A DNA stretch of 34,065 nucleotides from positions 1 to 34,065 of the forward strand of contig NZ_JAILXP010000026.1 in the NCBI RefSeq assembly GCF_020740895.1, read 5' to 3'. Positions within the stretch are counted from its first letter, which is position 1. Each line of letters starts with the position of its first letter. The notes under the pieces are model-generated. The model ran no database searches. It saw only the letters and a list, made by a program, of their open reading frames with translations, and had not been told where the DNA came from. Positions 32,738 to 34,065 of this stretch are shown here, in pieces. The DNA is from Streptomyces sp. UNOB3_S3. Its GTDB lineage: Bacteria; Actinomycetota; Actinomycetes; Streptomycetales; Streptomycetaceae. A program made the position numbers and the translations under genes.

Positions 32738-33823
32738 ATGGACATCTGCGATCTGCTCGAAGAGATAGCTGGGACCTACGAACAGCAACTTGGGACCGGG
32801 GGAGGGGTCTATGCCCAGGATCTCCTGCGCCAGGTGTCCTCGCTGGTTGAGCAAGCCATCCCGGCCAGTTGCAGGGCGCAGGGTTACGGGGGGAAGGGCA
32901 GCGCCGCGCTCACGCCCTGGATTGGCGTGTTTGATCCAGACATCACTGAGGACCCCAAGGAAGGCCTCTACCTGGCCTACATCTTCGCGGCTGACCTCAA
33001 GTCCGTGACGCTCACGCTCCAGCAGGGCGTAACGAAGCTGGCAAGCAAGTACGGCGATGGGGAGAAGCTTCGTGACTACCTCGGTACCCGGGGCAAGGAG
33101 CTGTTCCACCGGCTCCCGACCGAGCTCGTAACTGACTGGGAGGGCAGCCCGTCGTTCAACACCGCGGCTGATCGACCGCGGGCCTACGAGGCAGGCAGCG
33201 TCGTGGCACGACGCTATGAGATCAGTGCCCTGCCGGCCGAGGGTGTCTTGCGTAATGACCTGTGGCACGCCGTGGAGATCCTGCGGGCCGCAGCTGGGGT
33301 CGAGCAGAGCGTCTCGGTTGATCCTGCGCCTGAGGGCTTTGTGGCGGGCTACGTGCCGGAAAAGCACATTGAGCCCGGTGGGCTTGAGGGTTTCCAGCCC
33401 AAGGACGGCAGCGACTACATCGCCCGTATTGCTGAGCGGACGATCATCAAGTCACGTAGCCATGAGGTGCTGGTCGAGCAGTTTGGGAACTACGCCGAGG
33501 GGCGCGGGTTCGTGCCAATCACGAAGAAGCAGCACCCCAAGGACCTGATCCTCCGCAGGGATGGGGTGGAGTGGTTGGTGGAAGCCAAGACCATCAAGCG
33601 CAACAACCCGACCTCGGCCGTACGCGAAGCAGTGGGGCAGCTCCTTGAGTACAGCCACTTCCTGTATGAGCAGCCGACGAGGCCTCACCTCCTCGCGCTG
33701 TTCACCGAGGACATCAAGGTGTTTGCGCCTTACCTGGAAGAGCTGAAGATCGCCTCGATCTGGCGGACCCCTGAAGGTTGGGCAGGTTCATCATCGGCCG
33801 TTGCCTGGGGATTGGTCGACTAG
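32738..33823 (+). CDS. McrB-N (DUF3578) plus PD-(D/E)XK nuclease, probable modification-dependent endonuclease
   Basis: This 361-aa protein has an N-terminal MrcB_N/DUF3578-like domain (about 5-185), with GGKGSAALTPWIGVFDPDIT and EGLYLAYIFAADLKSVTLTL, known in McrB-type systems for recognising modified DNA. The C-terminal nuclease domain (about 230-345) has HPKDLIL (D269), LVEAKT (E282, K284) and GQLLEY (Q301 and Y305, the QxxxY signature). All expected PD-(D/E)XK residues are present. The architecture, sensor plus nuclease without an McrB GTPase, fits a single-protein type IV restriction enzyme, or the DNA sensor of a pair with the divergent helicase. A terminator follows at 33842. Confidence 0.85.
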   Translation: MDICDLLEEIAGTYEQQLGTGGGVYAQDLLRQVSSLVEQAIPASCRAQGYGGKGSAALTPWIGVFDPDITEDPKEGLYLAYIFAADLKSVTLTLQQGVTKLASKYGDGEKLRDYLGTRGKELFHRLPTELVTDWEGSPSFNTAADRPRAYEAGSVVARRYEISALPAEGVLRNDLWHAVEILRAAAGVEQSVSVDPAPEGFVAGYVPEKHIEPGGLEGFQPKDGSDYIARIAERTIIKSRSHEVLVEQFGNYAEGRGFVPITKKQHPKDLILRRDGVEWLVEAKTIKRNNPTSAVREAVGQLLEYSHFLYEQPTRPHLLALFTEDIKVFAPYLEELKIASIWRTPEGWAGSSSAVAWGLVD

Positions 33824-33841
33824 GAGAAACGATCCCTCGTT

Positions 33842-33867
33842 AGGCCCATACGGTCTTATGGGCCTTT
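33842..33867 (+). terminator. Intrinsic terminator of the nuclease gene
   Basis: A 9-bp stem AGGCCCATA/TATGGGCCT (33842-33850 with 33857-33865), a 6-base loop and a short T run lie 18 bases after the stop. Confidence 0.75.
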
Positions 33868-33930
33868 GCGCAGCGCAAACCATCGCTGAACAGAGCTCAG
33901 GGTGGAGGTCTGCGCTGCTGCCCGCGCCCC

Positions 33931-34065
33931 TCAGCGGTGCTGTCCCGGGGCCTGTCCCCACGCCGGGCTCGGGCTGGCGGTCGGGGGCGTAGGCGCGCTC
34001 CAGCCCTGCCCCGGGCTCGGCATCCCCCACGGCTGTACAGGCACTGCCCCCGCGAACGGCCGGGC
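33931..34065 (-). CDS. C-terminal fragment of a Pro/Gln/Gly-rich protein
   Basis: One minus-strand frame is open from the window edge to TGA at 33931-33933 and encodes 44 residues (it begins ARPFAGAVPVQPWGMPSPGQ and ends APGQHR). Pro, Gly, Gln and Trp dominate, as in disordered tails of membrane or secreted actinomycete proteins. It converges on the nuclease gene. There is too little sequence for a function, and another overlapping frame is also open here, so confidence is moderate. Confidence 0.42.
   Translation of the reverse strand, partial: ARPFAGAVPVQPWGMPSPGQGWSAPTPPTASPSPAWGQAPGQHR

Noticed and set aside
33801..33992. Plus-strand 63-aa frame after the terminator
   Set aside because: It overlaps the end of the nuclease gene and its terminator, and has no ribosome site.

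Overview
The window is very GC-rich, with strong third-position GC bias, GTG and TTG starts, and families typical of Streptomyces or a close relative (DUF6227-type protein, tgm-type ATP-grasp peptide cluster, ydaO-type leader before a LytM peptidase, TTA codon in a regulator, mycothiol-dependent nitroreductase family). I read it as chromosomal Streptomyces DNA carrying one site-specifically integrated element and one candidate defence locus. All names come from recognising motifs by eye; no database search was run.

Host backbone, left: the tail of an unknown Pro-rich protein (1-75), a DEAD-box RNA helicase with an RGG/RDDR repeat tail (349-2586) and tRNA-Lys(UUU) (2755-2827).

Integrated element, about 2786-13392: the 46 bp from the anticodon loop of tRNA-Lys to four bases past its 3' end are repeated exactly at 13347-13392, giving attL and attR and an element of about 10.56 kb. 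Cargo in order: a leftward graspetide operon (precursor tgmA, ATP-grasp ligase tgmB, PIMT-like methyltransferase tgmC); a leftward RsbW-like ATPase; a divergent HTH-TPR regulator with a TTA codon, then a GNAT acetyltransferase; a secreted cationic peptide gene with a small three-helix membrane protein gene (possible bacteriocin and immunity pair); a possible replication-helicase remnant; a tyrosine integrase lacking its N-terminus and with altered catalytic residues; a Gln/Ala-repeat membrane protein; and an HNH endonuclease pseudogene with about three frameshifts. The element looks locked in place with its peptide cluster intact.

Host backbone, middle (13.4-29.4 kb): a solo EF-Tu gene, an MFS transporter with a repeat-expanded loop, a DUF6227-like protein, a cold-shock protein followed by a second DEAD-box helicase, a membrane PP2C/SpoIIE phosphatase, a ydaO-type c-di-AMP riboswitch before an M23/LytM peptidase, a sugar-porter-type MFS transporter, an aldo/keto reductase, a nitroreductase-family protein with a CPFA active site, a small membrane protein, an O-methyltransferase, an uncharacterised protein, a VOC protein and an AraC regulator. 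Several of these have a -10-like box seven bases before the start codon, which suggests leaderless mRNAs.

Right end (29.4-33.9 kb): two divergent genes, a 1046-aa PLD nuclease/superfamily 2 helicase/DUF3427 protein and a 361-aa McrB-N (DUF3578)/PD-(D/E)XK protein, form a candidate modification-dependent anti-phage locus that I cannot match to a named system. The window closes with the C-terminal fragment of another Pro/Gln-rich protein on the minus strand.
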